64,000 nt of DNA from the NCBI RefSeq assembly GCF_003815675.1, contig NZ_CP033918.1, positions 2,604,001 through 2,668,000 on the forward strand. The letters are read 5' to 3'. The position numbers were made by a program, and so were the translations under genes. Below the pieces are notes generated by a model. That model was not told the origin of the DNA. It did no database searches and saw only the letters and a list, made by a program, of their open reading frames with translations. This stretch comes from Chryseobacterium sp. G0186. Its GTDB lineage: Bacteria > Bacteroidota > Bacteroidia > Flavobacteriales > Weeksellaceae. Below, one piece after another: positions 52,856 through 62,455 of the stretch (position 1 is the first letter of the stretch; each line of letters opens with the position of its first letter).

Positions 52856-53371
52856 TTAAGGTTGAATGTTCGCTGTGAACGTTAATTTAATTGGAGCTTT
52901 CTCTACGTTTGCAAAAACATCTGCATACTTCTGTACGTTTCCGTCAAAGTTTGAAGAGTCAAAGTGTAACGTAATTTTCCCTTTTTTCCCAGGCATGATT
53001 GGTTCTTTTGTAAAGTCTGGAGCAGTACATCCACATCCTGGTTTTACTTCAGAAATAATCAATGGGTTTTTTCCTGTATTGGTCACTTCATATACGTGCT
53101 CTACTTTATCTCCTTTTTTGATTTTACCAAAATCAAAATTGCTCTCAGATAAGGCAATAGAAGTAGATGGCTCGTTGGAAACCGGTGCCGGTGCAGCAGT
53201 AGCTTCACCTGCAACAGGAGTTGCCGTAGAATCTGCCATTCCCGGAGCTCCGGTAGCTGCAGAATCTGTAACGATAGTTTCAGCGCTTTGAGTTTCTTTG
53301 TTTTCTTTTTTACATGAAACTAAACCAAAGCCTATAATTGACAAGGCGATAATTGATAACGTCTTTTTCAT
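52856..53371 (-). CDS. DUF1573 domain lipoprotein
   Basis: A 171-aa lipoprotein: MKKTLSIIALSIIGFGLVSC with Cys20, then KKENKET, a charged start consistent with outer-membrane sorting. An Ala/Thr/Pro-rich linker (to about 68) leads to a DUF1573 Ig-like domain with FDFGKIKKGDKVEHVYEVTNTGKNPLIISEVKPGCGCTAPDFTKEPIMPGKKGKITL, where the GCGC pair is the family mark. It lies between nusB and yajC with gaps of 1 and 10 bp. Role unknown. Confidence 0.9.
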   Translation of the reverse strand: MKKTLSIIALSIIGFGLVSCKKENKETQSAETIVTDSAATGAPGMADSTATPVAGEATAAPAPVSNEPSTSIALSESNFDFGKIKKGDKVEHVYEVTNTGKNPLIISEVKPGCGCTAPDFTKEPIMPGKKGKITLHFDSSNFDGNVQKYADVFANVEKAPIKLTFTANIQP

Positions 53372-53372
53372 T

Positions 53373-54278
53373 TTATATTCTATTTTGATCTTTACAATAT
53401 TTATCTAAAATACCATTAATGAAGATATTGGAACGGTCTGTTGCAAATACTTTAGCAATCTCGATATATTCATTAATGATGACTCTTGAAGGGGTGAATG
53501 CAAAATTATCAAGCTCTGCAATCGCGGTAGACAAAATTACTTTATCCATTAGAGAAACTCTTTCTAAATCCCAGTTTTCTAATCTTTCGCTCAGTTTTTT
53601 CTCGTTGTTCTCCCAGTTATTAAGGGTATCTCTCAACAATTTACCTGCGAATGTTTTATCTTCTTCATCTTTAATCATTTTGATCAAAGTTCTGCTTTCT
53701 TCATCTTCTCTTAGGAATCCGATTGTTTTTTGTACCATTGAATTGGCGATGTGAATATCATCATACCATGAAAGTTCCTTATCTCCCAGATAATCGTGGA
53801 AATCTTCATTTTCAGCAATATACCTTAAAAATAATTTTCCAATAAACTTCTGATCGTCTTCAAAAGAATATCCTTCCTCTTTCATGAAATCCTGATAACG
53901 TTTTCCTGCAGTAATTCTTTGGAAAGTTTTTACCAATAAATCATCATGCATATCCCATTTCAGCTGTTTATGCTGACCTGTGAAGAATAATCTTTCTGGA
54001 TTTTCTTCCAGTTTAAGCAATACTTGGTTATTGATGAATTTTTGGTTAGGATTGAGGTCAGCATCGGTTTTCAGATATTTATTCTTCCCGATTTCAATCT
54101 GATGCTCAGCTAAATCTTTAAGTCCTACTAAAAAATTAAGCTGATAGATATAGAGATAATAGATTTTCTCTATACCAGCAAACATGTTTTTCTCTAAAAC
54201 ATCAAATTTCACAGGGTTTTGATAGTATGAATACACTGCCTGTACTACTTTTTCACGGATTTGTCGTCTTCCTAACAT
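53373..54278 (-). CDS. nusB: Transcription antitermination factor NusB
   Basis: A 301-aa protein, about twice the length of E. coli NusB, as is usual in Bacteroidetes. It starts MLGRRQIREKVVQAVYSYYQNP like other NusB proteins. The extra middle part (about 60-200) is mainly helical and charged. The C-terminal half carries the NusB-type helices with LSERLENWDLERVSLMDKVILSTAIAELDNF, SRVIINEYIEIAKVFATDRSNIFINGILDKY. It binds boxA RNA with NusE during rRNA transcription. It heads the nusB-DUF1573-yajC operon and has its own -7 box at 54301. Confidence 0.93.
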   Translation of the reverse strand: MLGRRQIREKVVQAVYSYYQNPVKFDVLEKNMFAGIEKIYYLYIYQLNFLVGLKDLAEHQIEIGKNKYLKTDADLNPNQKFINNQVLLKLEENPERLFFTGQHKQLKWDMHDDLLVKTFQRITAGKRYQDFMKEEGYSFEDDQKFIGKLFLRYIAENEDFHDYLGDKELSWYDDIHIANSMVQKTIGFLREDEESRTLIKMIKDEEDKTFAGKLLRDTLNNWENNEKKLSERLENWDLERVSLMDKVILSTAIAELDNFAFTPSRVIINEYIEIAKVFATDRSNIFINGILDKYCKDQNRI

Positions 54279-54300
54279 TCAAAGAGCTTTTTAATGACTG

Positions 54301-54308
54301 CAAAGATA
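54301..54308 (-). promoter_or_regulatory. -7 box of nusB
   Basis: TATCTTTG on the minus strand (TAnnTTTG), 22 bp before the nusB start. It faces away from the ABC exporter promoter 40 bp further on. Confidence 0.65.
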
Positions 54309-54330
54309 CAAAATTTAAAATTGATGGAAT

Positions 54331-54360
54331 TCGTAGTGTGACTACATTTTTGTAATTTTG
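54331..54360 (+). promoter_or_regulatory. Promoter of the ABC exporter gene
   Basis: TTG (54331-54333), 19-bp spacer, TAATTTTG (54353-54360), then the ATG 9 bp later, so the leader must be very short. Confidence 0.6.
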
Positions 54361-54369
54361 TAAAACTAT

Positions 54370-56031
54370 ATGAAAGCGCTAAAAACCCTAAACCCCTATT
54401 TTTGGAAACATAAAATCCTTTTGTTTTGGGGTGTATTATTTATTATTGCCAGTAATTTCTTCAATATATATAAGGTTCAGTTTGTAGGAAAATCTGTGGA
54501 CGAGCTTACTAAAAGTGGAAACCTTGGTTTTAACAATCAGGTTTTAATCTATGTTGGAATTATTGTTGGCTGTTCACTTTTAACAGGATTCTTCACCTTT
54601 ATGATGAGGCAAACGATCATTGTAGCTTCCCGAAGAATTGAATACGAACTTAAAAATAAAATCTACAGACATTACCAGGAGTTATCTTTAACTGATTTTA
54701 AGCAGACTACTACCGGAGACTTAATGAACAGATTAAGTGAGGATGTAGTTGCTGTAAGGATGTATCTTGGTCCGGGAGTTATGTATGTGGCCAACCTGAT
54801 TGTTCTTGTTCTTATTACAGCCATTTATATGATAAAAACGGATGCTTCCATGACTTTATGGACCTTGCTGCCGCTTCCGATTTTGTCCTATGCTATTTAT
54901 AAGGTAAGTTCTATCATCAATAAAAAGTCGAAAGTGATGCAGAAAAGCCAATCTGCTATTTCAACTTTTGTACAGGACAGCTTTTCAGGAATTCGTGTGG
55001 TGAAGTTTTTCGCAAGGGAAAAATATATTCAGAAGAACTACGGAATCAAGGTAACGGATTATCAAAATAAAGCATTGGATCTGGCTAAAACAGAAGCCTA
55101 TTTCTTTACCATTATTTTATTTGTGATCGGTTTACTGAATGTTGCCGTTATCTGGATTGGCGGGACCAAATATATGGCAGGAGAATTGAGCATTGGTAAA
55201 ATTGCAGATTTCTTTATGTACATCAACACCCTTATTTTTCCATTCTCTATGGTAGGCTGGGTAACTTCTGTCAACCAAAGAGCTGAAGCATCTATGCAAA
55301 GGATCAATGAGTTTATGGATAAAGAATCAGAAATCATTAATACCAATTTCGAGAATTATCCTATTAAAGGAAATATTGAATTCAGAAATGTATCTTATGT
55401 ATATCCAAACACGGGAATCAAGGCATTGGACAATTTAAGTTTCACGGTGAAAGCCGGAGAATCTTTGGCTATCATGGGAAAAACCGGAAGTGGAAAGTCT
55501 ACGATTGCATTACTTTTATGCCGACTGATAGATCCTACAGAAGGTGAAATTTTAATTGACGGTAAAAACCTTAAAGATCATAATCTGAATAACTATAGAA
55601 ACTTCATTGGATACATTCCTCAGGAAAGTTATTTATTCTCCGATTCTATTGAAAATAATATCGGTTTTGCCATTGATCATCCGTCTCACGAGAAAGTGGT
55701 AGAGTATGCAAAAATTGCCGATGTTGACAAAAATATTGTTGAGTTTAAGGAACAATATAAAACACTGGTGGGTGAACGCGGGGTTATGCTTTCGGGAGGA
55801 CAGAAGCAAAGAATTTGTATAGCCAGAGCCCTAATCAAGGACCCAAATATCATTATTTTTGATGATTCTTTATCTGCCTTGGATACAGAAACGGAACAGA
55901 ATATTCTTGAAAATATTGATAAAAAAATCAGTAATGCAACCTCCATAATTATCACACACAGAGAGTCTAGCGCTCAAAAAGCAGACCAAATCATCAATCT
56001 CACTGAAATTACCAATTCTGTAACTGCTTAG
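54370..56031 (+). CDS. ABC exporter, fused membrane and ATPase domains
   Basis: A 553-aa half-transporter of the MsbA/multidrug exporter type that would work as a homodimer in the inner membrane. Six hydrophobic segments fall in residues 15-300. Then comes the ATPase domain: Walker A MGKTGSGKST (about 378-387), Q-loop YIPQESYLFSD, signature LSGGQKQRICIARAL, Walker B IIIFDDSLSALD (the usual Glu after the Walker B Asp is Asp-Ser here), H-loop IITHR. The Walker B end reads FDDS, which keeps an acidic catalytic residue. The substrate (lipid A precursors, drugs or peptides) cannot be told. Confidence 0.92.
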   Translation: MKALKTLNPYFWKHKILLFWGVLFIIASNFFNIYKVQFVGKSVDELTKSGNLGFNNQVLIYVGIIVGCSLLTGFFTFMMRQTIIVASRRIEYELKNKIYRHYQELSLTDFKQTTTGDLMNRLSEDVVAVRMYLGPGVMYVANLIVLVLITAIYMIKTDASMTLWTLLPLPILSYAIYKVSSIINKKSKVMQKSQSAISTFVQDSFSGIRVVKFFAREKYIQKNYGIKVTDYQNKALDLAKTEAYFFTIILFVIGLLNVAVIWIGGTKYMAGELSIGKIADFFMYINTLIFPFSMVGWVTSVNQRAEASMQRINEFMDKESEIINTNFENYPIKGNIEFRNVSYVYPNTGIKALDNLSFTVKAGESLAIMGKTGSGKSTIALLLCRLIDPTEGEILIDGKNLKDHNLNNYRNFIGYIPQESYLFSDSIENNIGFAIDHPSHEKVVEYAKIADVDKNIVEFKEQYKTLVGERGVMLSGGQKQRICIARALIKDPNIIIFDDSLSALDTETEQNILENIDKKISNATSIIITHRESSAQKADQIINLTEITNSVTA

Positions 56032-56071
56032 CCGTTTCCTTCTCAATTGTTAAATAAATCATAAAAAAAAT

Positions 56072-56101
56072 TTTGTGATTAAAAGAATTCTTTTATATTT
56101 G
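56072..56101 (+). promoter_or_regulatory. Promoter of the PUR-family gene
   Basis: TTTG (56072-56075), 18-bp spacer, TATATTTG (56094-56101), 29 bp before the ATG: the cleanest match to the Bacteroidetes consensus in the window. Confidence 0.72.
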
Positions 56102-56130
56102 TTCTTAACAAGATTAAAAAATATCTAACA

Positions 56131-56466
56131 ATGAGTGAATACAAGGAACGCCATGAAAATGAGATTTTCACGAAGGTGTTAAAAGCAGGGAGAAGAACTT
56201 ATTTCTTTGATGTGCGCGAGACGAAAGCAGGAGATTATTATCTTACAATCACTGAGAGTAAGAAAAATTTCGGAGAGAATGGGGAAGCTACATTCGAGAA
56301 GCATAAAATTTACCTTTACAAGGAAGATTTTAAGAGTTTTCAGGAGATGTTTAATGAGTCCACAGATTTCATCATTAATGAAAAGGGTGAGGATGTAATT
56401 TCAGAAAAACACGACAAAGACTTCAAAAGCAGATCTTTCACTATTGATTCTGACGACGAGGTTTAA
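56131..56466 (+). CDS. PUR-family (DUF3276) nucleic-acid-binding protein
   Basis: A 111-aa acidic, soluble protein with a PUR-alpha-like domain. The strands and helix are RHENEIFTKVLKAGRRTYFFDVRETKAGDYYLTITESKK and HKIYLYKEDFKSFQEMFNESTDFI, the layout of the bacterial DUF3276 proteins that fold like eukaryotic Pur-alpha repeats and bind single-stranded nucleic acid. The tail (residues 85-111) is charged and probably flexible. It is a single-gene unit with a strong promoter and its own terminator, so it may be abundant. Confidence 0.9.
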   Translation: MSEYKERHENEIFTKVLKAGRRTYFFDVRETKAGDYYLTITESKKNFGENGEATFEKHKIYLYKEDFKSFQEMFNESTDFIINEKGEDVISEKHDKDFKSRSFTIDSDDEV

Positions 56467-56487
56467 AAAAAGAATATCTAAAAACAC

Positions 56488-56513
56488 AAGCATCTGGAAA
56501 AGATGCTTTTTTT
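56488..56513 (+). terminator. Terminator of the PUR-family gene
   Basis: Stem AAGCATCT / AGATGCTT with loop GGAAA, then TTTTTT. Confidence 0.88.
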
Positions 56514-56556
56514 ATGCCTGTCATTCACTTATAGCTCATAACAATTTTAATCATAA

Positions 56557-56590
56557 AAAAGGTGCACTTTTGAAAAGCACACCTTTTATT
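56557..56590 (-). terminator. Terminator of the DUF4132 gene
   Basis: Outer stem AAAAGGTG / CACCTTTT with an inner ACTTTT/AAAAG extension. On the minus strand, TTTTTTATG follows. Confidence 0.7.
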
Positions 56591-56591
56591 G

Positions 56592-59500
56592 TTAGACATA
56601 TTCACGCTTTATCTGCGACAATATGGTTGGATCTTGTATTTCATTATCCTTGGCTAATAAGAGTACCTTAGACAATACTTCTGCAGACTTCGGGTCATCA
56701 TCCGCAAAAGGTAAAAACAACCTCCCTCTATGTTGGGAATGAACAGGTAAAATGGATAAATATTTACCCGGAACCTGATGCACAACAGCACTTCCTAAAT
56801 GTACGCTGTATTCTGCCATTTTTCCTTTCACATGAACATGCGAACCTTCAATACTTACATTTTCCAGCTTAAATAATCGAGCCGTTTCTTTCATTAATAC
56901 GGCCCTCATCTCAATGGAAGAATGACTCGCTTCAGGATCTACATCTCCTACATGGGCAACGGATACCACCAGATCTACATCTCGCATCACCTCAGAGAAT
57001 AGTCTTGGATTGATCTCTTCAAAAGGAATATTTTTATAATCCTTTAATGAATGAAATTCTATTGTTTCCAGGGTTGGATTTTCCACGTCTGCCGGAGAAA
57101 ACCAATCTGCCATGGCATACAATTTTATCTGAAAGCCTTCTTTATGATATACTTTTTGCAACCCTTCCTCATAATCCACCTTCCAGCCTCTGGTTTTAAG
57201 CAAAGCTAAGGTTTGTTTCGGCTGAATCTGATGTCCTGCATAACGGCGTGATACGGATCTTTCTTTTAATTCATCCGGAGTGGGAACATATAATTCCCTG
57301 AATATCTGTTTGAATGGCTGTACAAGTTTTTCCTTGAAGCAATAATGCTGATAATCACTCCATACGGAATGCTGATGCAGATCTATACAGTGAGCAATAC
57401 GTAAGGTATTCTCTTCGTTCAACTCCTGAATTTCACCATGGGCAGTAACCAAACCTCCATCATGGAAGAATCCTATTTTCTGATCATTGGAAATCAACAC
57501 GAGTTTTTCTAAATGCTTCACAATAACCGGATGCTCAAAAAGGGTCTTCATCTCCTTTAAAAGAAATTCATCACCTCTTACCATGGCTTCCTCAAGTCCT
57601 TTTCGGGAGCGGATCCACTGTTCACGCATAATCTTACGGTTATTTCCTAGTTCTACAATAGCTTTATCTTTCTTGATCTTTGGCGGAATGGATTTTAATT
57701 GTTTATCATCTCTGAAAACAACAAGTTCAGCCTTCCCGGTATCTTCTATAATTAAACCTACAGTAACGCCGTCAATGGTAACCTGAGTCTCTTTTGATAG
57801 CAGAGATTGAATCTGTTTGGTTTCCATAGCCCAGGTTAATCTTATAGGGTCAGGATAGCCGGCATTTCTGGCTAAGTTTTCCAAGGCTACACGGATGGCT
57901 AAGGCTTCACTTGCCTGCTTCATGGAACCAAATTCCTTACTTTCTTTCTTGAACTGCTGAATGTATTCGTATCGGCTCAGAACATCCTTTTCTGCATTCG
58001 TTTTACTTAAAGGAACGAGTCCGTATACCCGAAGATAATCCTGATCACGCTTATCTTTTACTTTCGCTGTTACTTCTTTTATTTTTAAGCTTCCTGCCAG
58101 TGTATCGGAATAAAGCCTTGCTCTTCGGTGTCCGTTTCCGTCTGAAATATATTTTGCAGATTCGTAAAGCATTTCCCAGCGGGCTTTTCCGAGCTCTTTA
58201 TAGGCTTTTGTGAACCAATCTTTATCTACTGCTCCATCTTTAAATTCCTGAATGTCTACTGATGAATATTTGGCAACCTCACTTTCCAGTTTTGCATTTT
58301 GCGCTTCATAAGCACCGGTTTTGGTATGGGCATGCATCCACCAGATTGCAGAATCCAATCCTTTCCATCCTAAATAATTACTGATGAACTGCTGCCATTG
58401 AGGAGCATATACAGCTGCCTGTATGAAGCGAAGTTCTGTAATCTTTTCTTTTTTTACCATCTCATTAAATGATTTCTGGGTATCAGTTTCTAATGGGTAA
58501 CAATTGGAAATAAGCCAGGAAAATAGTTTTTGCTTGGTCATACTTTCGTTTCCATAGCTGTATATATAATTGGCATACAACCCTGATTTGCCCAACCCTT
58601 TCAGAATCTGAACGAAGCGATGGGTTCCATGTATCGTCTGAAACTGCTGTACAAAATGTGAAACGGCCGTATTGGCATCTCCACGAATCAATTCTATATC
58701 CAGAAACTTATCCTGAATTTCTTCAATCATAGGCTTTAGAAAAGGAAATACCTCCAGATATCTTTCATTATGATAATTGGCTTTAATTCTTGTAAGATTG
58801 TTGATTGCTGAATCAGCGGTCAGGATTCCCTCGAACAATTCTTCTTTGGTAATCAGTTTTAATTCATAAGCTTTACAGAAAAAATAGAAATCAGGAACAG
58901 ATTTTTTGATATTTTCAGCCAATCCATTATACTGCATCCATCGGTATAGATTCCATTGCTTGATGTGCTGTTCATCTGTAAGATTCTTCATAGGAATAGC
59001 CCGTAGAAAGACATCAAAAAATCCTACCTGCTGCCAGCCATTTCCCTGATCCCGGTAATAATAGTCTCCACTATCTTTTCCTTTATAGTTAATAACATCT
59101 TCAGGAAGATTAGCAAACAGCGTACTGCAGGCGTCTATTGCAAAATCTGTAGCTTCCTCAAAGACGAATATATGCTTTAGAGAACCAAGGATCCGAATGA
59201 TAGGATTTTCCCAATAATAGCTTCCCTTTGTTGGATTAGGAATAATCTCTTTATGATAGAATACATAGTTTTCCAGAAAGTTCCTAAAGACCTTGCGGTC
59301 GCAGCTTTCAGCAAATGTCAGCAAAAATAAATCTCTTGGCAGCATTGCAGAATCTTTAAACCACTGCTCCCATACTTCATGTAAGGGATAATTTTCAGCT
59401 AATTGCCTAGGCGTAAACCCGTCTGTATTTCTTTTTATCTCACGGAAAGTATTTCCCATCAATACCTGACTCACAGAATTATCCCATTCCTCAGACTCGT

Positions 59501-61637
59501 ATTCATAATCTTTATGCTGAAGAAACAAATCATTAAGCTTCTTCAGCTCTTCTTTTATCTGATCAATGGATTTTGTAAAACCGTATTTATCGTTTTTGGT
59601 TGCCTGCGCATATACTGAATGGGCATCCACCATTGGTAAAGCAAACTTTGATATTGCAGAAGAATCATAAAAACCATATCCGTTTTCGGCAGAAAGTACG
59701 GTCTGATCTCCCGATGGATTAATCTGCTCAAGTAAGCCTTTTTCTCTGTCCGTTATCTTTGATCTTTCCGTGTACAGCTGTGTCCAAAGGGTAATCTGGG
59801 AAGAAATTCTTTTTCCTTTTTGAAGCTGAAGCATAATATCCAGTGATGCTGCTCTTTGTTCGAGATCACCTTTAGTCATTAATTCATCAATCAATGGAAT
59901 TACAACCTCGTCATTCTGCTCTGTAACAAGTTCTATTAGTTTTTTACGGAGAACACCACCCTTTCTTTTAAACATATCAAAGAAGATCATAATTTCTTCT
60001 TTGGTTAAGGGGTTTTGAAGCAACACATTAATTCCTGAAGCAATCAATGATTCTCCTCTGTCTTTGATGATTTTAAAAGCAAATTCCTTTTGAAAAGGGG
60101 TCACTTTCTTGTTCTTCTTCCCTAATCCATAAGATAGTGAATAACAGTAAAAATCGTCTAAAATATTTCGGGTCAGCAATTCGCGCAATGCAAGATCAAA
60201 CTGATCAAAGTAAGAAAGAACTATATCCAACTTATGGCTATCCTCACCTACCAGGTAAAACATCGAGGCATATAAATCACTTTTTTTGAAAGTCGCAGTA
60301 AGCCACGAAAATATTTTTCCCTCAAACTTCTTCTCTTTTGAATCAATTTTCAGCGTCAGTTCGTGTAGCTTTTCAAAGAAATTCGGGTAATCTGTATTAT
60401 TGATAAAGAATTTTGAATTTGTATTTGCTCCCAGTAATGCAGACATATGACTTCCTGCAAATGCCAACACTTCTAAATTACCCTCCAATACAGCTTTATA
60501 GTACAAAGGCATCTGAATATAAGGGTCACCGGTTTCTGTAGCAAACTTTATAGCAAGACATTTTTTCTCTACATTTCCCTTATCAAACAACTGGTGTAAG
60601 TAAGGAACTGTTTGATCCACATCCCAGACTCCCTGTACCCAAAGTGCCATATACACTTCATTGTTATTCTTGCTTTTAACAGCTTCCGGAATTTGCTCCA
60701 GATTGCTAAGATAAGAATGAGCCAATGATACAATATTCTTTACTACAGATTCCTTTTCCGTTTCCCAGCCCAGCCCTGTCCAGGTATCTATAGCCCGTAC
60801 AACTGATGAAAAACGGGTAAGCTTATGCTCTACAATGACATGAGTCATATATTCCAGGGCACCTATACTGGTTTCATCCAAAGCTTCCAGTATCGTTTGT
60901 CGCAAACCTTCCTGCCGTTGTGCTGCCAGTAAAAGCTTCTCCACCAATTCCCAACAATGTTTCTTTTCACTGTTAAGTAAGGCCTTGATAATGTTTCGGG
61001 ATACTTTTCCCTCTGCATGCTTATTAAAAATAATATCTTCAATTAATTGATAGATGGTAGTATCACCCGTATCAATTGCAGCTGACCAAACATAGAACTG
61101 ACTTGAATTATTTGACAACTCATTGTCATAAATGATTTGTTCTTCCAAAGTCAAATCATAATTCTGATCATTATTATTATAAGAATAAACACTGGGTACT
61201 CTTAACAGCTCCCTTATTAAATTAGCCTGATTAATCAATACATATTTTTCATTGTGAGGAGCGCGGAACGAACGCCGATCATAACTCATCTGATACATTT
61301 TATAAGGCATTTTGTTCCATGCATATTTTACCAGGTCAGCATTCTCACCAAAATAATACACCAACAGTTTATAATAATCAGCATCTTCCCAAATATCAGG
61401 TTTTATATATTCCTTCAACTTTTCTGCTTCTTTTGAGCCCAAAGTCATTGCCTGATAATAGTTGGTTTTCCCCATTAAGAACAGCCCTAATTCTGCTACT
61501 TCTTTCTTAAGTATAGGCTTATCCGGAAAGACCAGTGTAGACTTACCTTTTTCAGACTGTTCTACAAGCTCTTTCCTTAATTTTTCATAATAATTCTTGA
61601 CAAATTTTTTCGATTCTAACTTTTTTGTGATTTCCAT
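56592..61637 (-). CDS. DUF4132 giant protein (MolR/YehI-like)
   Basis: A 1681-aa soluble protein with no signal peptide or membrane segment. The first 1100 residues are mainly helical, perhaps with degenerate HEAT-like repeats around 230-480 and 560-640 (TLKIDSKEKKFEGKIFSWL and similar). The C-terminal part, from about residue 1200, holds the DUF4132 core (ESAKYISDGNGHRRARLYSDTLAG, VTAKVKDKRDQDYLRVYGLVPL, LTWAMETKQIQSLL). It ends with the highly conserved VSVAHVGDVDPEASHSS, YSVHLGSAVVHQVPGKYLSILPVHSQHRGRLFLPFADDDPKSAEVLSKVLLLA block. E. coli YehI and MolR belong here; their role is poorly known. No MoxR ATPase, VWA or WGR gene is adjacent, unlike the yeh-type operons. A small gene 26 bp upstream is its likely partner. 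Confidence 0.85.
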   Translation of the reverse strand: MEITKKLESKKFVKNYYEKLRKELVEQSEKGKSTLVFPDKPILKKEVAELGLFLMGKTNYYQAMTLGSKEAEKLKEYIKPDIWEDADYYKLLVYYFGENADLVKYAWNKMPYKMYQMSYDRRSFRAPHNEKYVLINQANLIRELLRVPSVYSYNNNDQNYDLTLEEQIIYDNELSNNSSQFYVWSAAIDTGDTTIYQLIEDIIFNKHAEGKVSRNIIKALLNSEKKHCWELVEKLLLAAQRQEGLRQTILEALDETSIGALEYMTHVIVEHKLTRFSSVVRAIDTWTGLGWETEKESVVKNIVSLAHSYLSNLEQIPEAVKSKNNNEVYMALWVQGVWDVDQTVPYLHQLFDKGNVEKKCLAIKFATETGDPYIQMPLYYKAVLEGNLEVLAFAGSHMSALLGANTNSKFFINNTDYPNFFEKLHELTLKIDSKEKKFEGKIFSWLTATFKKSDLYASMFYLVGEDSHKLDIVLSYFDQFDLALRELLTRNILDDFYCYSLSYGLGKKNKKVTPFQKEFAFKIIKDRGESLIASGINVLLQNPLTKEEIMIFFDMFKRKGGVLRKKLIELVTEQNDEVVIPLIDELMTKGDLEQRAASLDIMLQLQKGKRISSQITLWTQLYTERSKITDREKGLLEQINPSGDQTVLSAENGYGFYDSSAISKFALPMVDAHSVYAQATKNDKYGFTKSIDQIKEELKKLNDLFLQHKDYEYESEEWDNSVSQVLMGNTFREIKRNTDGFTPRQLAENYPLHEVWEQWFKDSAMLPRDLFLLTFAESCDRKVFRNFLENYVFYHKEIIPNPTKGSYYWENPIIRILGSLKHIFVFEEATDFAIDACSTLFANLPEDVINYKGKDSGDYYYRDQGNGWQQVGFFDVFLRAIPMKNLTDEQHIKQWNLYRWMQYNGLAENIKKSVPDFYFFCKAYELKLITKEELFEGILTADSAINNLTRIKANYHNERYLEVFPFLKPMIEEIQDKFLDIELIRGDANTAVSHFVQQFQTIHGTHRFVQILKGLGKSGLYANYIYSYGNESMTKQKLFSWLISNCYPLETDTQKSFNEMVKKEKITELRFIQAAVYAPQWQQFISNYLGWKGLDSAIWWMHAHTKTGAYEAQNAKLESEVAKYSSVDIQEFKDGAVDKDWFTKAYKELGKARWEMLYESAKYISDGNGHRRARLYSDTLAGSLKIKEVTAKVKDKRDQDYLRVYGLVPLSKTNAEKDVLSRYEYIQQFKKESKEFGSMKQASEALAIRVALENLARNAGYPDPIRLTWAMETKQIQSLLSKETQVTIDGVTVGLIIEDTGKAELVVFRDDKQLKSIPPKIKKDKAIVELGNNRKIMREQWIRSRKGLEEAMVRGDEFLLKEMKTLFEHPVIVKHLEKLVLISNDQKIGFFHDGGLVTAHGEIQELNEENTLRIAHCIDLHQHSVWSDYQHYCFKEKLVQPFKQIFRELYVPTPDELKERSVSRRYAGHQIQPKQTLALLKTRGWKVDYEEGLQKVYHKEGFQIKLYAMADWFSPADVENPTLETIEFHSLKDYKNIPFEEINPRLFSEVMRDVDLVVSVAHVGDVDPEASHSSIEMRAVLMKETARLFKLENVSIEGSHVHVKGKMAEYSVHLGSAVVHQVPGKYLSILPVHSQHRGRLFLPFADDDPKSAEVLSKVLLLAKDNEIQDPTILSQIKREYV

Positions 61638-61663
61638 GTATGTTATTTGTTAGTATAATTTGG

Positions 61664-62098
61664 TTACCAATAACTCCCCGCCAAAAACGTAAGCCTGATA
61701 AAGGTAAATGTATGTTCCAGACTCAAATTAATGGTTTGTGTAAGATCTTCAAGCTGCTCTTCTTTGTAAAATACAGCAAAAATACCATCTTCAAAAGCTT
61801 GAATGGCATTTTCCTGTGCTTTTTGCAAGTCTGCTTTCTTGAGATTATAGATGCTTCCAAATCCCACTTTACCGGTATCTGTAAGTATATTCAAATAATT
61901 ATCGTGAGGAATTTTAGTATAGTCTTCATTTTCCACTTCAAATGATTTTGCATTAAATGCCTCCACTTGTTGTTCGACGATTAGTTGTAATAAATGATCT
62001 AAGGTGATATTGACATCTTCGTAGTGAATCTCAATTTTCTGTTCCGAAAGAACAGGATGCTTCTTCCCCAACTGCTTTACAGTGACTTTTATTTCCAT
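61664..62098 (-). CDS. Hypothetical partner of the DUF4132 protein
   Basis: A 144-aa soluble protein I do not recognise. It starts MEIKVTVKQLGKKHPVLSEQ with beta strands, then NITLDHLLQLIVEQQVEAFN, YLNILTDTGKVGFGSIYNL, AIQAFEDGIFAVFYKEEQL and a C-terminal LEHTFTFIRLTFLAGSYW. The opening beta-hairpin plus helix might be a beta-grasp-like fold, but this is a guess. It is first of the pair; its stop lies 26 bp before the DUF4132 start on the same strand, so the two are very likely one operon. No other gene belongs to the unit. Confidence 0.7.
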   Translation of the reverse strand: MEIKVTVKQLGKKHPVLSEQKIEIHYEDVNITLDHLLQLIVEQQVEAFNAKSFEVENEDYTKIPHDNYLNILTDTGKVGFGSIYNLKKADLQKAQENAIQAFEDGIFAVFYKEEQLEDLTQTINLSLEHTFTFIRLTFLAGSYW

Positions 62099-62255
62099 AT
62101 TTGAACTTAGTGTGATTAAATATAGTAATTTTTTTTTTCGGCTATTGGATCAATTTGAGATTTTATGACGAATATCAAGAAAAGAGGAAAATGGTGAATT
62201 TGCCTATCTGGGAAATGTTAGTATTATCCTTTGTCTTGAATAAAGGACAAATCAC

Positions 62256-62288
62256 AAACCTCACAGGTTTTAAAAACCTGTGAGGTTT
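62256..62288. repeat. Long palindrome AAACCTCACAGGTTTT / AAAACCTGTGAGGTTT
   Basis: Two perfect 16-bp arms separated by one base. Hairpins with AACCTCACAGG arms are, as I recall, common between genes in Flavobacteriia, where they behave as dispersed repeats. It is not next to a gene end with a T run. Confidence 0.75.
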
Positions 62289-62430
62289 ATAAATTATACT
62301 ATTGTTCATAAGTTTTAAATCCCGAATTTATGTACTGACTCACAGGATAAAGAGGAATAATTAGAAAAAAGTTTAAAAAAAGGAAAATAATAAGAGTATC
62401 TTTTCTGAATCGAATAGGGGTAAAATAAAA

Positions 62431-62455
62431 AAGTACACTTTTAAAAAGTGTACTT
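62431..62455 (-). terminator. Terminator of tRNA-His
   Basis: AAGTACACTTTT / AAAAGTGTACTT palindrome just past the tRNA 3' end on the minus strand, with flanking T residues. Confidence 0.7.

Noticed and set aside
54370..56031. Loss of the catalytic Glu in the ABC exporter
   Set aside because: The Walker B end reads IIIFDDSLSALD; Asp in place of Glu is seen in active exporters, so this was not scored as a defect.
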